Below are positions 15,361 through 23,428 of a stretch of 64,000 bases of DNA, one piece after another. The notes under the pieces were generated by a model. The model was given only the letters and a program-made list of their open reading frames with translations, did no database searches and was not told the DNA's origin. The position numbers were made by a program, and so were the translations under genes. The stretch is from Paraconexibacter algicola (GTDB lineage: Bacteria; Actinomycetota; Thermoleophilia; Solirubrobacterales; Solirubrobacteraceae): NCBI RefSeq assembly GCF_003044185.1, contig NZ_PYYB01000001.1, forward strand, positions 992,001 to 1,056,000, read 5' to 3'. The number at the start of each line of letters is the position of its first letter. The first letter of the stretch is position 1.

Positions 15361-16053
15361 TCAGCCGGGCGGGGCGAGGTCCGCGGCGCGGACGAGACCG
15401 GTGGCGAGCGCGCGCCGCGCGAGCTCGGCGCGCTTGCGGTTCTGCGGCAGCTCCTCGACCCCGAGCTTCTGGAACAGCGACCGCAGTTGCGTCTTGACGC
15501 CGGGGATGGAGAGGACGAGCTCGTCGGCGATCTCCTGGTTGGACGCCGGCGACGCGACCCCGCCACTGGCGGCCGCCCACGGCCGGCACAGCGCGACGAG
15601 CACCCGGTGCTCGGCGGGCGTGAGCTTGGCGGCACCGGCGGTGTCCTGGGCCTGGACGGTCTCGACCGCCTGCTGCGCGGGGGCGCGGACGACGAGCACG
15701 GTGCGCCCGACGCGCACGAGATCACCGGGCTCCAGCGCCCGGCGTCCGGTGACGCGGTCGGGGCCGACGAAGGTGCCGTTGCGGCTGAGGCCGTCGTCGA
15801 CGACGGTCCAGCGCGCGGCGACGCGCTCGAGTCGCGCGTGCGAGCGCGAGACCTCCGGGTCCCAGTCGACGGTGACGTCGTTCTCGACCGCGCGCCCGAT
15901 CGTGACGAGGTCCCCGTCGAGCGCGTGGAGGACCAGGCGGGCGTCCCCGGCGCGGTAGGCGAGGTACGGCACGCCGCCGCGGTCCGCGGCCAGCACCGCG
16001 GACAGCTCGCTCGCGGTCAGCTGGTAGGGCCCGAGCGCCACGGCCCGCATCAT
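15361..16053 (-). CDS. FHA domain protein with C-terminal LuxR-like helix-turn-helix
   Basis: This roughly 230-residue protein has an FHA phosphothreonine-binding domain (about 40-130: TIGRAVENDVTVD, VSRSHARLERV, LSRNGTFVGPD, DLVRVGRTVLVV). A helical DNA-binding region follows (about 145-230) with LTPAEHRVLVALC and SNQEIADELVLSIPGVKTQLRSLFQKLG, a LuxR/GerE-type HTH. It probably senses a Ser/Thr-kinase-phosphorylated partner and regulates transcription. The receptor kinase at 11928 is only 1.5 kb away across gadB and is a plausible partner. The start is either of two tandem ATGs (16053/16050). Divergent from lipA with an 84-nt shared upstream region. Confidence 0.85.
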   Translation of the reverse strand: MMRAVALGPYQLTASELSAVLAADRGGVPYLAYRAGDARLVLHALDGDLVTIGRAVENDVTVDWDPEVSRSHARLERVAARWTVVDDGLSRNGTFVGPDRVTGRRALEPGDLVRVGRTVLVVRAPAQQAVETVQAQDTAGAAKLTPAEHRVLVALCRPWAAASGGVASPASNQEIADELVLSIPGVKTQLRSLFQKLGVEELPQNRKRAELARRALATGLVRAADLAPPG

Positions 16054-16123
16054 CGCGCAGCCCGGCGCCGTCGTGGGCGCGCCGACACCGGATCGAGACC
16101 CGGGGCCGCCGACGGGCGATCTG

Positions 16124-16129
16124 TAGCCT
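16124..16129 (+). promoter_or_regulatory. -10-like TAGCCT before lipA
   Basis: TAGCCT ends 8 nt before ATG 16138 (2 nt before an in-frame ATG at 16132). Expected initiation about 7 nt downstream supports ATG 16138 as a leaderless start. Confidence 0.5.
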
Positions 16130-16137
16130 GGATGGCG

Positions 16138-17139
16138 ATGGCCACGACGCCGAAGACGACCGACGACCGGCACCTCTCGACGCGCTCGCGGCGCAACCCG
16201 GGCGGCATCGACGTGGTGCAGTTCCTGGGCAGCGAGGGCGTCCCGATCCGCGAGCGCAAGCCGCCGTGGTTCAAGGTCCCGGCACCGGGCTCGCCGCGGT
16301 ACCTCGAGCTGCGCCAGCAGATCAGGGACGAGGACCTCCACACGGTCTGCCAGGAGGCCGCGTGCCCGAACATCGGGGACTGCTGGGAGCGCGGCACGGC
16401 CACGTTCATGATCCACGGCGACACGTGCACGCGGCGCTGCGGCTTCTGCAACGTGCGGACCGGCAAGCCGACCTGGAACGACCCGCTGGAGCCGGCCCGG
16501 GTGGCGCGCTCGATCGCGAAGATGGGCCTGCGCCACGCGGTCATCACGAGCGTCGACCGCGACGACCTGCCGGACTACGGTGCCGGGATCTGGGCGGCGA
16601 CGATCCGCCAGGTCCGCAAGCAGGCGCCGCGCTGCAAGATCGAGGTGCTGACCCCGGACTTCCGCGGGGCGGACATGCCGCTGGCGCGCGTGATCAACGA
16701 GGGTCCGGACGTCTTCAACCACAACGTCGAGGTCGTGCCGCGCCTGTACCCGATCGCGCGTCGCGGGTCGACGTGGGAGCGCTCGACGCGCGTGCTGCGG
16801 ACCGCGAAGTTCTACGGCGGCGACCGGCTCTCGACGAAGTCCGGCCTGATGGTCGGGTTCGGGGAGACGGTCGACGAGGTCGTCGAGACGCTGAAGCTCC
16901 TGCGCGAGGCCGAGGTGCAGATCATCACGGTCGGCCAGTACCTGCGGCCGACCGAGCGGCACCTGCCGGTGATCCGCTACTGGCACCCGGACGAGTTCAA
17001 GGAGGTCGAGGAGCGCGGCATGGCGCTGGGCTTCGACCACGTCGCGTCCGGGCCGCTGGTGCGCTCCAGCTACCACGCCGACCTGCACGTCCAGCAGGAC
17101 GAGCCGGGCGTCGGCCCGGTCGCTGCCGCCTCCGCGTAG
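16138..17139 (+). CDS. lipA: Lipoyl synthase
   Basis: This radical SAM enzyme inserts two sulfurs into the octanoyl chain on E2/GcvH, completing lipoate after LipB. The 333-residue protein carries the auxiliary cluster cysteines CQEAACPNIGDCWERG, the radical SAM motif CTRRCGFCNVRTG, VITSVDRDDLPDYGA, and the C-terminal GPLVRSSYHAD with the conserved RSSY serine ligand. Length is typical. The start was set at ATG 16138 on promoter spacing. The next gene (rhomboid) starts 25 nt later but has its own -10-like TACCCT, so cotranscription is not required. Confidence 0.97.
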   Translation: MATTPKTTDDRHLSTRSRRNPGGIDVVQFLGSEGVPIRERKPPWFKVPAPGSPRYLELRQQIRDEDLHTVCQEAACPNIGDCWERGTATFMIHGDTCTRRCGFCNVRTGKPTWNDPLEPARVARSIAKMGLRHAVITSVDRDDLPDYGAGIWAATIRQVRKQAPRCKIEVLTPDFRGADMPLARVINEGPDVFNHNVEVVPRLYPIARRGSTWERSTRVLRTAKFYGGDRLSTKSGLMVGFGETVDEVVETLKLLREAEVQIITVGQYLRPTERHLPVIRYWHPDEFKEVEERGMALGFDHVASGPLVRSSYHADLHVQQDEPGVGPVAAASA

Positions 17140-17148
17140 CGCGCCCCG

Positions 17149-17154
17149 TACCCT
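17149..17154 (+). promoter_or_regulatory. -10-like TACCCT before the rhomboid gene
   Basis: The same hexamer as before thiE, ending 9 nt before GTG 17164. No Shine-Dalgarno is visible apart from a weak GGAG within the gap. Confidence 0.4.
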
Positions 17155-17163
17155 CCCGGAGCG

Positions 17164-17931
17164 GTGTTCCCGCTCAAGGACAACATCCCGACCGACCGGC
17201 TGCCGGTCGTCACGCTGACGCTGATCGCGCTCAACGTGCTCGTGTACCTGCTGCTGCAGCGGCCGGGGTCGATCCTCGGGGATCCCGACCAGCAGTTCAT
17301 CGTCGACTGGGGCGCGATCCCCTACGAGTTCAGCCACCCGGGCGACCAGTGCGGGATCCTCGGCTCGCAGCTCGTGTGCGACGGACCGAGCGTCGAGGTC
17401 ACCGGCCCGCCGACCGTCCTGACCGCGTTCAGCTCGATGTTCCTGCACGGCGGCCTGCTGCACCTCGCCGGGAACATGCTGTTCCTCTGGATCTTCGGGA
17501 ACAACGTGGAGGACGCGATGGGCCGCGCCCGGTTCGTCGCCTTCTACCTGCTCGGCGGCCTCGCCGCGCTGGGCCTGCAGATCGCGGTCGGCCCGGACGA
17601 GATCGTCCCGACGGTCGGGGCGTCCGGGGCGGTCGCCGGGGTGCTCGGCGGCTACATCCTGCTGTATCCGCGCGCCCGGGTCGTCACCCTGATCTTCATC
17701 GTCTTCTTCTTCACGATCATCGAGCTGCCCGCGACCCTGATCCTCGGCTTCTGGTTCTTCCAGCAGATCGCGTTCGGCGCTCTGGACCTGACGAACCCGA
17801 CCGGGGGCGGCGGCGGCGTGGCGTACTTCGCGCACATCGGCGGCTTCCTGTTCGGGCTCGTCGCGATCCGCCTGTTCGCGACCCGCGTGAAGGATCTGCC
17901 CTTCGGGGGCGCGAAGTACCCGGTGTACTGA
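17164..17931 (+). CDS. Rhomboid-family intramembrane serine protease
   Basis: The 255-residue protein has six or seven hydrophobic helices. The catalytic dyad is recognisable: GASGAVAGVLGGYILLYPRAR (GxSG, nucleophile) and YFAHIGGFLFGLVAIRLF (His). A preceding segment, FLHGGLLHLAGNMLFLWIFGNNVEDAMG, is the hallmark HxxxN helix. Substrates of such bacterial rhomboids are usually unknown membrane proteins. Its stop shares one base with the start of the next small membrane-protein gene (TGATG), and a D,D-carboxypeptidase follows. This suggests an envelope-related operon. Confidence 0.92.
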   Translation: MFPLKDNIPTDRLPVVTLTLIALNVLVYLLLQRPGSILGDPDQQFIVDWGAIPYEFSHPGDQCGILGSQLVCDGPSVEVTGPPTVLTAFSSMFLHGGLLHLAGNMLFLWIFGNNVEDAMGRARFVAFYLLGGLAALGLQIAVGPDEIVPTVGASGAVAGVLGGYILLYPRARVVTLIFIVFFFTIIELPATLILGFWFFQQIAFGALDLTNPTGGGGGVAYFAHIGGFLFGLVAIRLFATRVKDLPFGGAKYPVY

Positions 17932-18113
17932 TGTCCAACGAGCACCGCACCGTCCTCGGCCTCGCCCTCGCGTTCACGCTGCTGCTCGGCGTGTTCACGA
18001 TCGCCGACCTCGTCGACACCGGCCCCACGCCGCTGTCGCTCGTGTCGCTGATCGTCCTGGCGATGTTCGCCTTCGGGATCATCGGCGCGCTGCGCCAGCC
18101 GCCGGACCGGTGA
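17931..18113 (+). CDS. Small two-helix membrane protein
   Basis: This 60-residue protein from ATG 17931 has two hydrophobic helices (about 8-27 and 34-54) joined by a short DLVDTGPTPLS loop, with a basic C-terminus. Stop-start overlaps on both sides (1 nt with rhomboid, 4 nt with the carboxypeptidase) argue strongly that it is translated as part of the operon. Not recognised; it could be a regulatory subunit or substrate of the rhomboid, which is a guess from context only. Confidence 0.65.
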   Translation: MSNEHRTVLGLALAFTLLLGVFTIADLVDTGPTPLSLVSLIVLAMFAFGIIGALRQPPDR

Positions 18114-19069
18114 GACGGCGCCCGCTGGTCCTCCTGCTCACCGCCGGCCTGGCGCTGGGCGGCTGCGGCCTGCTCGACGACGGGCCGCGCACGCCCGCGG
18201 TCGTGACCCCGGCGGTCCCGGCGCTGCCGCTGACGCCCCCGCAGGAGGCCAACGGCGCGCTGCTGGTGGACGGGGGCCCGAAAGCGCTGGACCTGCGCCT
18301 GGACGCGACGGCGATGGATCCCGTCCGCGTGGCGTTCAAGCGGCCGCCCGCGGCGGGCCTGCTCGTCGACATCGACAGCGGCGAGGTGCTCTGGCGGCTG
18401 CGGCCGGTGACCCCGCTGCCGATCGCGTCGCTGACGAAGATCATGACCGCGGTGCTGACCGCCGAGCGGACGGACGCCGACGAGAAGGTGCGGATCTCCG
18501 CACGGGCGCGCAACGTCGAGGGCTCGAAGATCGGGATCCTCCCGAAGAAGCAGCGGGTGCGCCTGGAGACGCTGCTCAACGGCCTGATGCTCGTGTCGGG
18601 GAACGACGCGGCCGTCGCGCTGGCCGAGCACGTCTCCGGGACGGAGACGGCGTTCGTCGCGCAGATGAACGAGCGGGCGAAGGAGGAGCGGCTGGCCTGT
18701 ACGGCGTTCGCGTCGGCGAGCGGGATCGTCGACGAGGGCAACCGGTCGTGCGCCGTGGACCTGGCGGCGATGGCGAAGCTCGCGCTCGACCAGCCGCGCG
18801 TGGCGCGGATCATGAAGCGGCGCCGCGCGGTGCTGCCGTTCCCGACGAAGGGCGGCCGCATCTACCTGTACGGCCACAACTACCTGATCCGGGACGGCTA
18901 CCCGGGCGCGCTGGGCGTGAAGACCGGGTACACGGACGCGGCGGGCCGCTGCTTCGTCGGGGCGGCGGAGCAGAACGGCCGGCGTCTGGTCGTCGTGCTG
19001 CTGCACTCCCCCGACCCGGGCAGGCAGGCGACGCAGCTGCTCAACCGCGGGTTCTCGCTCGGCACGTAA
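18110..19069 (+). CDS. dacA: D-alanyl-D-alanine carboxypeptidase (PBP5/DacA family), probable lipoprotein
   Basis: It trims the terminal D-Ala from peptidoglycan stem peptides outside the membrane. The 319-residue protein starts at GTG 18110 (GTGA overlap) with a lipobox-like LALGGC near residue 18, so it is probably lipid-anchored rather than tethered by a C-terminal helix. The serine-acyl-enzyme motifs are present: SLTKIM (SxxK), SGND (SxN) and KTGYTDAAGRC (KTG). It lacks the C-terminal beta domain and amphipathic anchor of enteric PBP5. Belongs to the rhomboid operon. Confidence 0.92.
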   Translation: MRRRPLVLLLTAGLALGGCGLLDDGPRTPAVVTPAVPALPLTPPQEANGALLVDGGPKALDLRLDATAMDPVRVAFKRPPAAGLLVDIDSGEVLWRLRPVTPLPIASLTKIMTAVLTAERTDADEKVRISARARNVEGSKIGILPKKQRVRLETLLNGLMLVSGNDAAVALAEHVSGTETAFVAQMNERAKEERLACTAFASASGIVDEGNRSCAVDLAAMAKLALDQPRVARIMKRRRAVLPFPTKGGRIYLYGHNYLIRDGYPGALGVKTGYTDAAGRCFVGAAEQNGRRLVVVLLHSPDPGRQATQLLNRGFSLGT

Positions 19070-19098
19070 GTTCCGTCGGCGGCCGCGGTTGGGCGGAC

Positions 19099-19356
19099 AT
19101 GACCATCACCCACACCATCCGCTCCGCCGCCGCCGTCCTCGTGACCGCCGCGGCGCTCGCCGCTCCTGCCGCCGACGCCGCCCCCCGCCCGGTGGGCGGG
19201 CTGAGCGCCGGCCCCGTCCAGCCCCAGGTGACCTGGGACCACGCGAAGTGGAAGCAGTGCTGGACGCTGTCCTACGCGCAGGGACGCCAGGACGGGCTCT
19301 CCCCGAACGGGGCGACGGCGTACGCCGACCTCGTCTGCGGCGACCCGCCGAAGTGA
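19099..19356 (+). CDS. Small secreted hypothetical protein
   Basis: ATG 19099 opens an 85-residue product with a clear Sec signal peptide (hydrophobic 8-24, cleavage near ADAAP). The mature part of about 58 residues contains two Cys that could form a disulfide (KQCWTLSYAQGRQDG and ADLVCGDPP). No known family was recognised. It stands alone between dacA and the acyl-CoA dehydrogenase operon. Moderate confidence because it is short and there is no Shine-Dalgarno. Confidence 0.55.
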   Translation: MTITHTIRSAAAVLVTAAALAAPAADAAPRPVGGLSAGPVQPQVTWDHAKWKQCWTLSYAQGRQDGLSPNGATAYADLVCGDPPK

Positions 19357-19418
19357 CCCGGAGCGGGCGCCGCCGGACCCCCGGCGGCGCACTTCCAGAA
19401 CAGGCGCTCTGTCGCTCG

Positions 19419-19464
19419 TTGGCGCCGTGCCAACAGTGCTACGGTCCCTCCTGACTGACCAGTC
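19419..19464 (+). promoter_or_regulatory. Promoter/operator region with two inverted repeats before the acyl-CoA dehydrogenases
   Basis: TTGGC (19419-19423) and GCCAA (19429-19433) form an inverted repeat that overlaps a TTGGCG -35-like hexamer; TACGGT (19440-19445) is a -10-like hexamer. GACTG (19453-19457) and CAGTC (19460-19464) form a second, tight inverted repeat downstream. The arrangement suits a TetR-type fatty-acid or sterol catabolism repressor, but the regulator is not identified. The first gene has a Shine-Dalgarno (AAGGAGAA). Confidence 0.45.
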
Positions 19465-19480
19465 GACCAAGGAGAACAGG

Positions 19481-20695
19481 GTGGATCTGAACGACACCCC
19501 CGAGCAGGCCGCGTTCCGCGCCAAGGTGCGCGACTGGCTCGAGGCGAACAAGGCCGACGCCCCGCCCGCCGGCGGCGACAGCGGTGACACGGCCTACATC
19601 GACAGCCGCCGCGCCTGGCAGCGCAAGCTCGCCGAGAACGAGCTCGCCGGCCTCACGTGGCCGAAGGAGTTCGGCGGTCAGGGCCTCGGCCCGATCGAGC
19701 AGGTCATCGCCAACCAGGAGATCGCCGCCGCCGGCGTCCCCGGCATCCTCGACGTCATCGGCATCGGCATGATGGGCCCGACCCTCATCGCCCACGGCAC
19801 CGACGACCAGAAGGCGAAGTACCTCGGCCCGATGCTCCATGCCGACGAGGTCTGGTGCCAGCTGTTCAGCGAGCCCGCCGCCGGCTCGGACCTCGCCGCG
19901 GTGCAGACCCGCGCGAAGGACAACGGCGACGGCACGTACACGCTCAACGGGCAGAAGGTCTGGACGACGTACGCGCAGTTCGCCTCCTACGGGATGCTGC
20001 TCGCGCGCACCGATCCCGAGCAGCACAAGCACAAGGGCCTGACGATGTTCGTCATCGACATGAACACGCCCGGCATCACCGTGCGCGGCCTGCGGCAGAT
20101 CACCGGGGAGGCCGAGTTCAACGAGGTCTTCCTCGACGACGTCGTCGTCCCGGCCGAGAACATCGTCGGTCAGGTCAACGGCGGCTGGGCCACCGCGCTC
20201 ACCGTCCTGATGTTCGAGCGGCTCACGATCGGCCTGGGGTCCGAGGGCTTCGGCTACCGCGCCGACCGCTTCGCGACCGCGCTGGCCGACGACGCGGCCG
20301 CCGCCAAGGACCCGACGACCCGCAAGCGGCTGGGCGAGATCTCGACCGAGCTGCTCGCCGTGCGCTTCAACGGCTACCGGACGCTGACCGCGCTGGCGAA
20401 GGGCCAGATCCCCGGCCCGGAGGCCGGGCTGGCGAAGGTCACGACCGTCAACGCGGCGATCGCGGCGGGCGACCTGCTCGCCGACGTGATCGGCCCCGAC
20501 GCGCTCTCCGAGGAGAGCGAGTGGTACCACATGATCTCGTTCCTCCCGGGCCTGAAGTCCGCGGGCGGCACCGAGGCGATCCTGCGCAACACGATCGGCG
20601 AGCGCGTGCTCGGCCTGCCCCCGGAGCCGCGGCTCGACAAGGGCATCCCGTTCAGCGAGCTGCGCGCCAAGGAGAAGGAGGCGGTGACGGCATGA
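19481..20695 (+). CDS. Acyl-CoA dehydrogenase (first of pair)
   Basis: This FAD enzyme oxidises an acyl-CoA at C2-C3. The 404-residue protein from GTG 19481 (after AAGGAGAA) has the N-terminal helical domain, the flavin segment VWCQLFSEPAAGSDLAAVQTRA, the beta domain with GQKVWTTYAQFASYGMLLART, and the C-terminal helical bundle with an FLPGLKSAGGTEAILRNTIGERVLGLP end. Pairing with a second, shorter acyl-CoA dehydrogenase directly downstream resembles the heteromeric FadE pairs of actinobacterial sterol or bile-acid side-chain catabolism. The substrate cannot be assigned from sequence. Confidence 0.9.
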   Translation: MDLNDTPEQAAFRAKVRDWLEANKADAPPAGGDSGDTAYIDSRRAWQRKLAENELAGLTWPKEFGGQGLGPIEQVIANQEIAAAGVPGILDVIGIGMMGPTLIAHGTDDQKAKYLGPMLHADEVWCQLFSEPAAGSDLAAVQTRAKDNGDGTYTLNGQKVWTTYAQFASYGMLLARTDPEQHKHKGLTMFVIDMNTPGITVRGLRQITGEAEFNEVFLDDVVVPAENIVGQVNGGWATALTVLMFERLTIGLGSEGFGYRADRFATALADDAAAAKDPTTRKRLGEISTELLAVRFNGYRTLTALAKGQIPGPEAGLAKVTTVNAAIAAGDLLADVIGPDALSEESEWYHMISFLPGLKSAGGTEAILRNTIGERVLGLPPEPRLDKGIPFSELRAKEKEAVTA

Positions 20696-20750
20696 CCGGG
20701 CGTCATCGATCGACAGCAGCTGGCGACGACACGAAGGGCGGTCCGTCCCG

Positions 20751-21875
20751 ATGAACCTCGCACTGAGCGACGAGCAGGAGTTCCTGCGCGAGGCGGCGCG
20801 CGGCGCGCTGTCGCGCTTCAAGACCGTCGAGGCCGCGCGTGACGCGCTCGAGGGCACGCCGCTGCCCGACCTCTGGACGGTGGCCAAGGACGCCGGCTGG
20901 CCCGGCCTCCTCGTCTCCGAGGAGCACGGCGGCGCCGGCCTCGGCGTGTTCGACGCGCTGCTCGTCGCGGAGGAGACCGGTCGCGTGCTCGCGGCCGTCC
21001 CGTTCCTCGGCGTGCTCCCGGCGACGCTGATCCTCGACGCCGCCGGCCACGGCGACGTGCAGGCCGTCGCATCCGGGGAGACCCGGGTCGCGTACGTGCC
21101 CGCGCGCCCGCCGAGCGCGACGGTGGACGGCTGGACCGTCGATCCGGCGCGCGGCAAGGCCCGCCCGGCGGCACCCGCCGCGACGGTGGACGGCGACACG
21201 GTGACGCTGAGCGGCACGGTCGCCTGGGTCCCGGACGCCCCGGAGGCCGACCTGCTGGTGGTCGTCGGCGTGACCGCCGACGGTGCGCCGGTGGCGGCCG
21301 CGGTGCCCGCGTCGGCCGCGCAGGTCGACACGGTCGCCGGGTACGACGCGACGCGTGCGCTGGCACACGTCACGCTCGACGGGGCGCAGGGCGACCTGCT
21401 CGACGTCGACGAGGAGGTCCTGCACCGCGCCTGGTACCTCGCGCACGCGATCCTCGCCGCGGAAGCGATCGGCACGATCGCCACGACGCTCGACATGAGC
21501 GTCCAGTACGCGAAGGAGCGGTTCACGTTCGGCCGCGCCATTGGCTCCTACCAGTCGATCAAGCACGAGCTCACCGAGGTCCTGCGGACCCTGGAGAACG
21601 CGCGCTCGCTGCAGTTCTACGCGGGCTACGCGGGCGAGTCCAAGCAGGACGAGTTCGCCCTCGCGGCCTCCGCGTTCCGCTCGGCGGCGGGCACGGCGCT
21701 CGACCACGCGGCACGCTCGAACATCAACGTGCACGGCGGCATCGGGGCGACGTGGGAGCACGACGCGCCGCTGTACTTCCGCCGTGCGCAGCTCGCCCGC
21801 CGGCTGCTCGGCGGCACCGGCGACGCGACGGATCGCGTCGCCGACGAGCTCCTGAAGTCCGCCGCGGCGGCCTGA
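20751..21875 (+). CDS. Acyl-CoA dehydrogenase (second of pair)
   Basis: The 374-residue product from ATG 20751 lies 55 nt after the first dehydrogenase in the same orientation. It has the N-terminal MNLALSDEQEFLREAARGAL helix, LLVSEEHGGAGLGVFDALLVAEE, and the C-terminal FGRAIGSYQSIKHELTEVL and NINVHGGIGATWEHDAPLYFRRA motifs of the family. The middle beta domain is divergent, lacking a classic SEPxxGSD flavin segment, which is typical of the partner subunit in alpha2beta2 FadE complexes. Probably forms a heteromer with the upstream protein. Confidence 0.88.
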   Translation: MNLALSDEQEFLREAARGALSRFKTVEAARDALEGTPLPDLWTVAKDAGWPGLLVSEEHGGAGLGVFDALLVAEETGRVLAAVPFLGVLPATLILDAAGHGDVQAVASGETRVAYVPARPPSATVDGWTVDPARGKARPAAPAATVDGDTVTLSGTVAWVPDAPEADLLVVVGVTADGAPVAAAVPASAAQVDTVAGYDATRALAHVTLDGAQGDLLDVDEEVLHRAWYLAHAILAAEAIGTIATTLDMSVQYAKERFTFGRAIGSYQSIKHELTEVLRTLENARSLQFYAGYAGESKQDEFALAASAFRSAAGTALDHAARSNINVHGGIGATWEHDAPLYFRRAQLARRLLGGTGDATDRVADELLKSAAAA

Positions 21876-21888
21876 CGGTCCCGGCTCT

Positions 21889-21923
21889 GCCGCCGCGCCC
21901 GGGAGAGCTCCCGGCGCGGCGGC
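21889..21923. terminator. GC-rich hairpin after the acyl-CoA dehydrogenase operon
   Basis: GCCGCCGCGCC with GGGAG on the left pairs with CTCCC and GGCGCGGCGGC on the right, with one unpaired C, forming a very stable stem of about 16 bp starting 13 nt after the stop at 21875. No T-run follows, as is common for actinobacterial intrinsic terminators. It can serve both this operon and the convergent protease gene. Confidence 0.6.
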
Positions 21924-21990
21924 GGTGGGGTGTCGCGTCGCCCTCCGCCCCGCGCGATCGCGCGCAGGGCGGGTCACGGGCGAGACGTCT

Positions 21991-22671
21991 TCAGTCCTGC
22001 AGGTAGGCGAGGACGAAGTAGATGAGCTGCGACAGGGCGGCGATCGCACCGACCACGTAGGTCATGGCGGCCGCGGTCAGCACCTTGCGGGTGCCGCTGC
22101 GCTCCACGTCGGTGACGAGCCCCATGCCGGCGAGCTGCACCTGGGCGCGGCGCGACGCGTCGAACTCGACGGGCAGCGTCACGAAATGGAACAGCACGGC
22201 GACGGCGTAGAGCGCGATCGCGACCTGGATGAGGCCGATCGCGTTCATGAACGCACCGGCGAGCAGCAGGAAGATCCAGGTGGACGAGGCGAACGCGACC
22301 GCGGGGAAGAGCGCGGAGCGCACCTGCATCGGCGCGTAGGCTTTGTCGTGCTGGATCGCGTGCCCGACCTCGTGCGCGGCGACCGCGGCAGCCGCGATCG
22401 ACCGGCCGGCGAAGACGGGCTCGGACAGGAAGACGCCGCGCGAGCGCGGGTCGTAGTGGTCGCTCAGGGGACCACCGGGCGACGGGTGGACGGGAACGCC
22501 GTGCAGGCCGTTGGCGTCGAGGATCCGGCGCGCGACCTCCTCGCCGGTCATGCCCGACTGCACGCCGATCTCGCTGTTCGTCGCGAACGTCCGCTTCAGC
22601 CACCACTGGGCGGCGAGGCCCAGGACGAGCGCGGGGACGAGGAAGACGAGGTACATCACGATGCCATCCAT
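21991..22671 (-). CDS. Membrane zinc metallopeptidase (YugP-type)
   Basis: The 226-residue protein begins with a transmembrane helix (about 5-24), then a soluble segment leading to AAVAAHEVGHAIQHDKAYAP, the HExxH zinc site. It ends in three further hydrophobic segments, including LPVEFDASRRAQVQLAGMG, a conserved family block. This is the zinc metallopeptidase (putative membrane protease YugP, DUF2266) family; physiological substrates are unknown. It is convergent with the acyl-CoA dehydrogenase pair. Confidence 0.9.
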   Translation of the reverse strand: MDGIVMYLVFLVPALVLGLAAQWWLKRTFATNSEIGVQSGMTGEEVARRILDANGLHGVPVHPSPGGPLSDHYDPRSRGVFLSEPVFAGRSIAAAAVAAHEVGHAIQHDKAYAPMQVRSALFPAVAFASSTWIFLLLAGAFMNAIGLIQVAIALYAVAVLFHFVTLPVEFDASRRAQVQLAGMGLVTDVERSGTRKVLTAAAMTYVVGAIAALSQLIYFVLAYLQD

Positions 22672-22748
22672 GAGTCGATGGTACGTCCGGTCGGTCGGGC
22701 TTCAGGAACGTTTTAGGAGGTCCAGCCGATCGGACCCCCACCGATCGG

Positions 22749-22754
22749 TAGCGT
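22749..22754 (+). promoter_or_regulatory. -10-like TAGCGT before the DUF2461 gene
   Basis: TAGCGT ends 7 nt before ATG 22762 with no Shine-Dalgarno; it follows the general leaderless pattern of the window. Confidence 0.5.
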
Positions 22755-22761
22755 GGTCGCG

Positions 22762-23415
22762 ATGCCCGAGTTCACCGGCTTCCCGCCCGCGGCGATCGCG
22801 TTCCTGGAGGACCTCGAGGCACACAACGACCGCGACTGGTTCAAGGCCAACCGCGACCGCTACGACGACCATCTGGTGGCTCCGGCGCTCGCCCTCGGCC
22901 GGGACCTCGCGCGGTTCGGCCCGGTGCGCCTGTTCCGGCCGTACAACGACACGCGGTTCCATCCGCGCCCGCCGATCAAGGAGCACATCGGCATCCCGTT
23001 CGGGTTCGAGGGCGGGATCGGCTGCTACGTCGAGCTGAGCCTCGACGGGCTGCTCGTGGCGGCCGGCGTGTACCGCACCGAGCGGGACCAGGTCGCCCGG
23101 CTGCGCGAGGCGGTGGCCGACGACCGCACGGGTCCGGCGCTCGTGCGGGCGCTGGGGAAGGCGCGGCGCGCGGGCCTCGAGCCGCAGGACCCGGACCTCG
23201 TGCGCGTGCCGCGCGGCTACGACGCCGATCACCCGCGCGCCCCGCTGCTGCGCCATCGCCGGCTGGTGGTCGGCCACCGGGAGGCGACGCTGCCGGACTG
23301 GCTGCACAGCGCGGAGGCGGGCGAGCGGATCGGTGCGTGGCTGGACGCGGCCGCCCCCACGGTCCGCTGGCTGCGCGAGCACGTCGGGCCGCCGCGGACG
23401 GGCGCGCCGGCCTGA
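22762..23415 (+). CDS. DUF2461 / TIGR02453 family protein
   Basis: The 217-residue soluble protein starts MPEFTGFPPAAIAFLEDLEAHNDRDWF and continues NRDRYDDHLVAPAL, LFRPYNDTRFHPRPPIKEHIGI and a C-terminal LVVGHREATLPDWL. These are landmarks of the conserved TIGR02453/DUF2461 family, whose biochemical role is not established. ATG 22762 was chosen on promoter spacing and family N-terminus. Divergent from the YugP-type protease with about 90 nt between; its 3' end is 13 nt from the convergent LysR gene. Confidence 0.88.
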   Translation: MPEFTGFPPAAIAFLEDLEAHNDRDWFKANRDRYDDHLVAPALALGRDLARFGPVRLFRPYNDTRFHPRPPIKEHIGIPFGFEGGIGCYVELSLDGLLVAAGVYRTERDQVARLREAVADDRTGPALVRALGKARRAGLEPQDPDLVRVPRGYDADHPRAPLLRHRRLVVGHREATLPDWLHSAEAGERIGAWLDAAAPTVRWLREHVGPPRTGAPA

Positions 23416-23428
23416 CCGCGCCGCGCGG

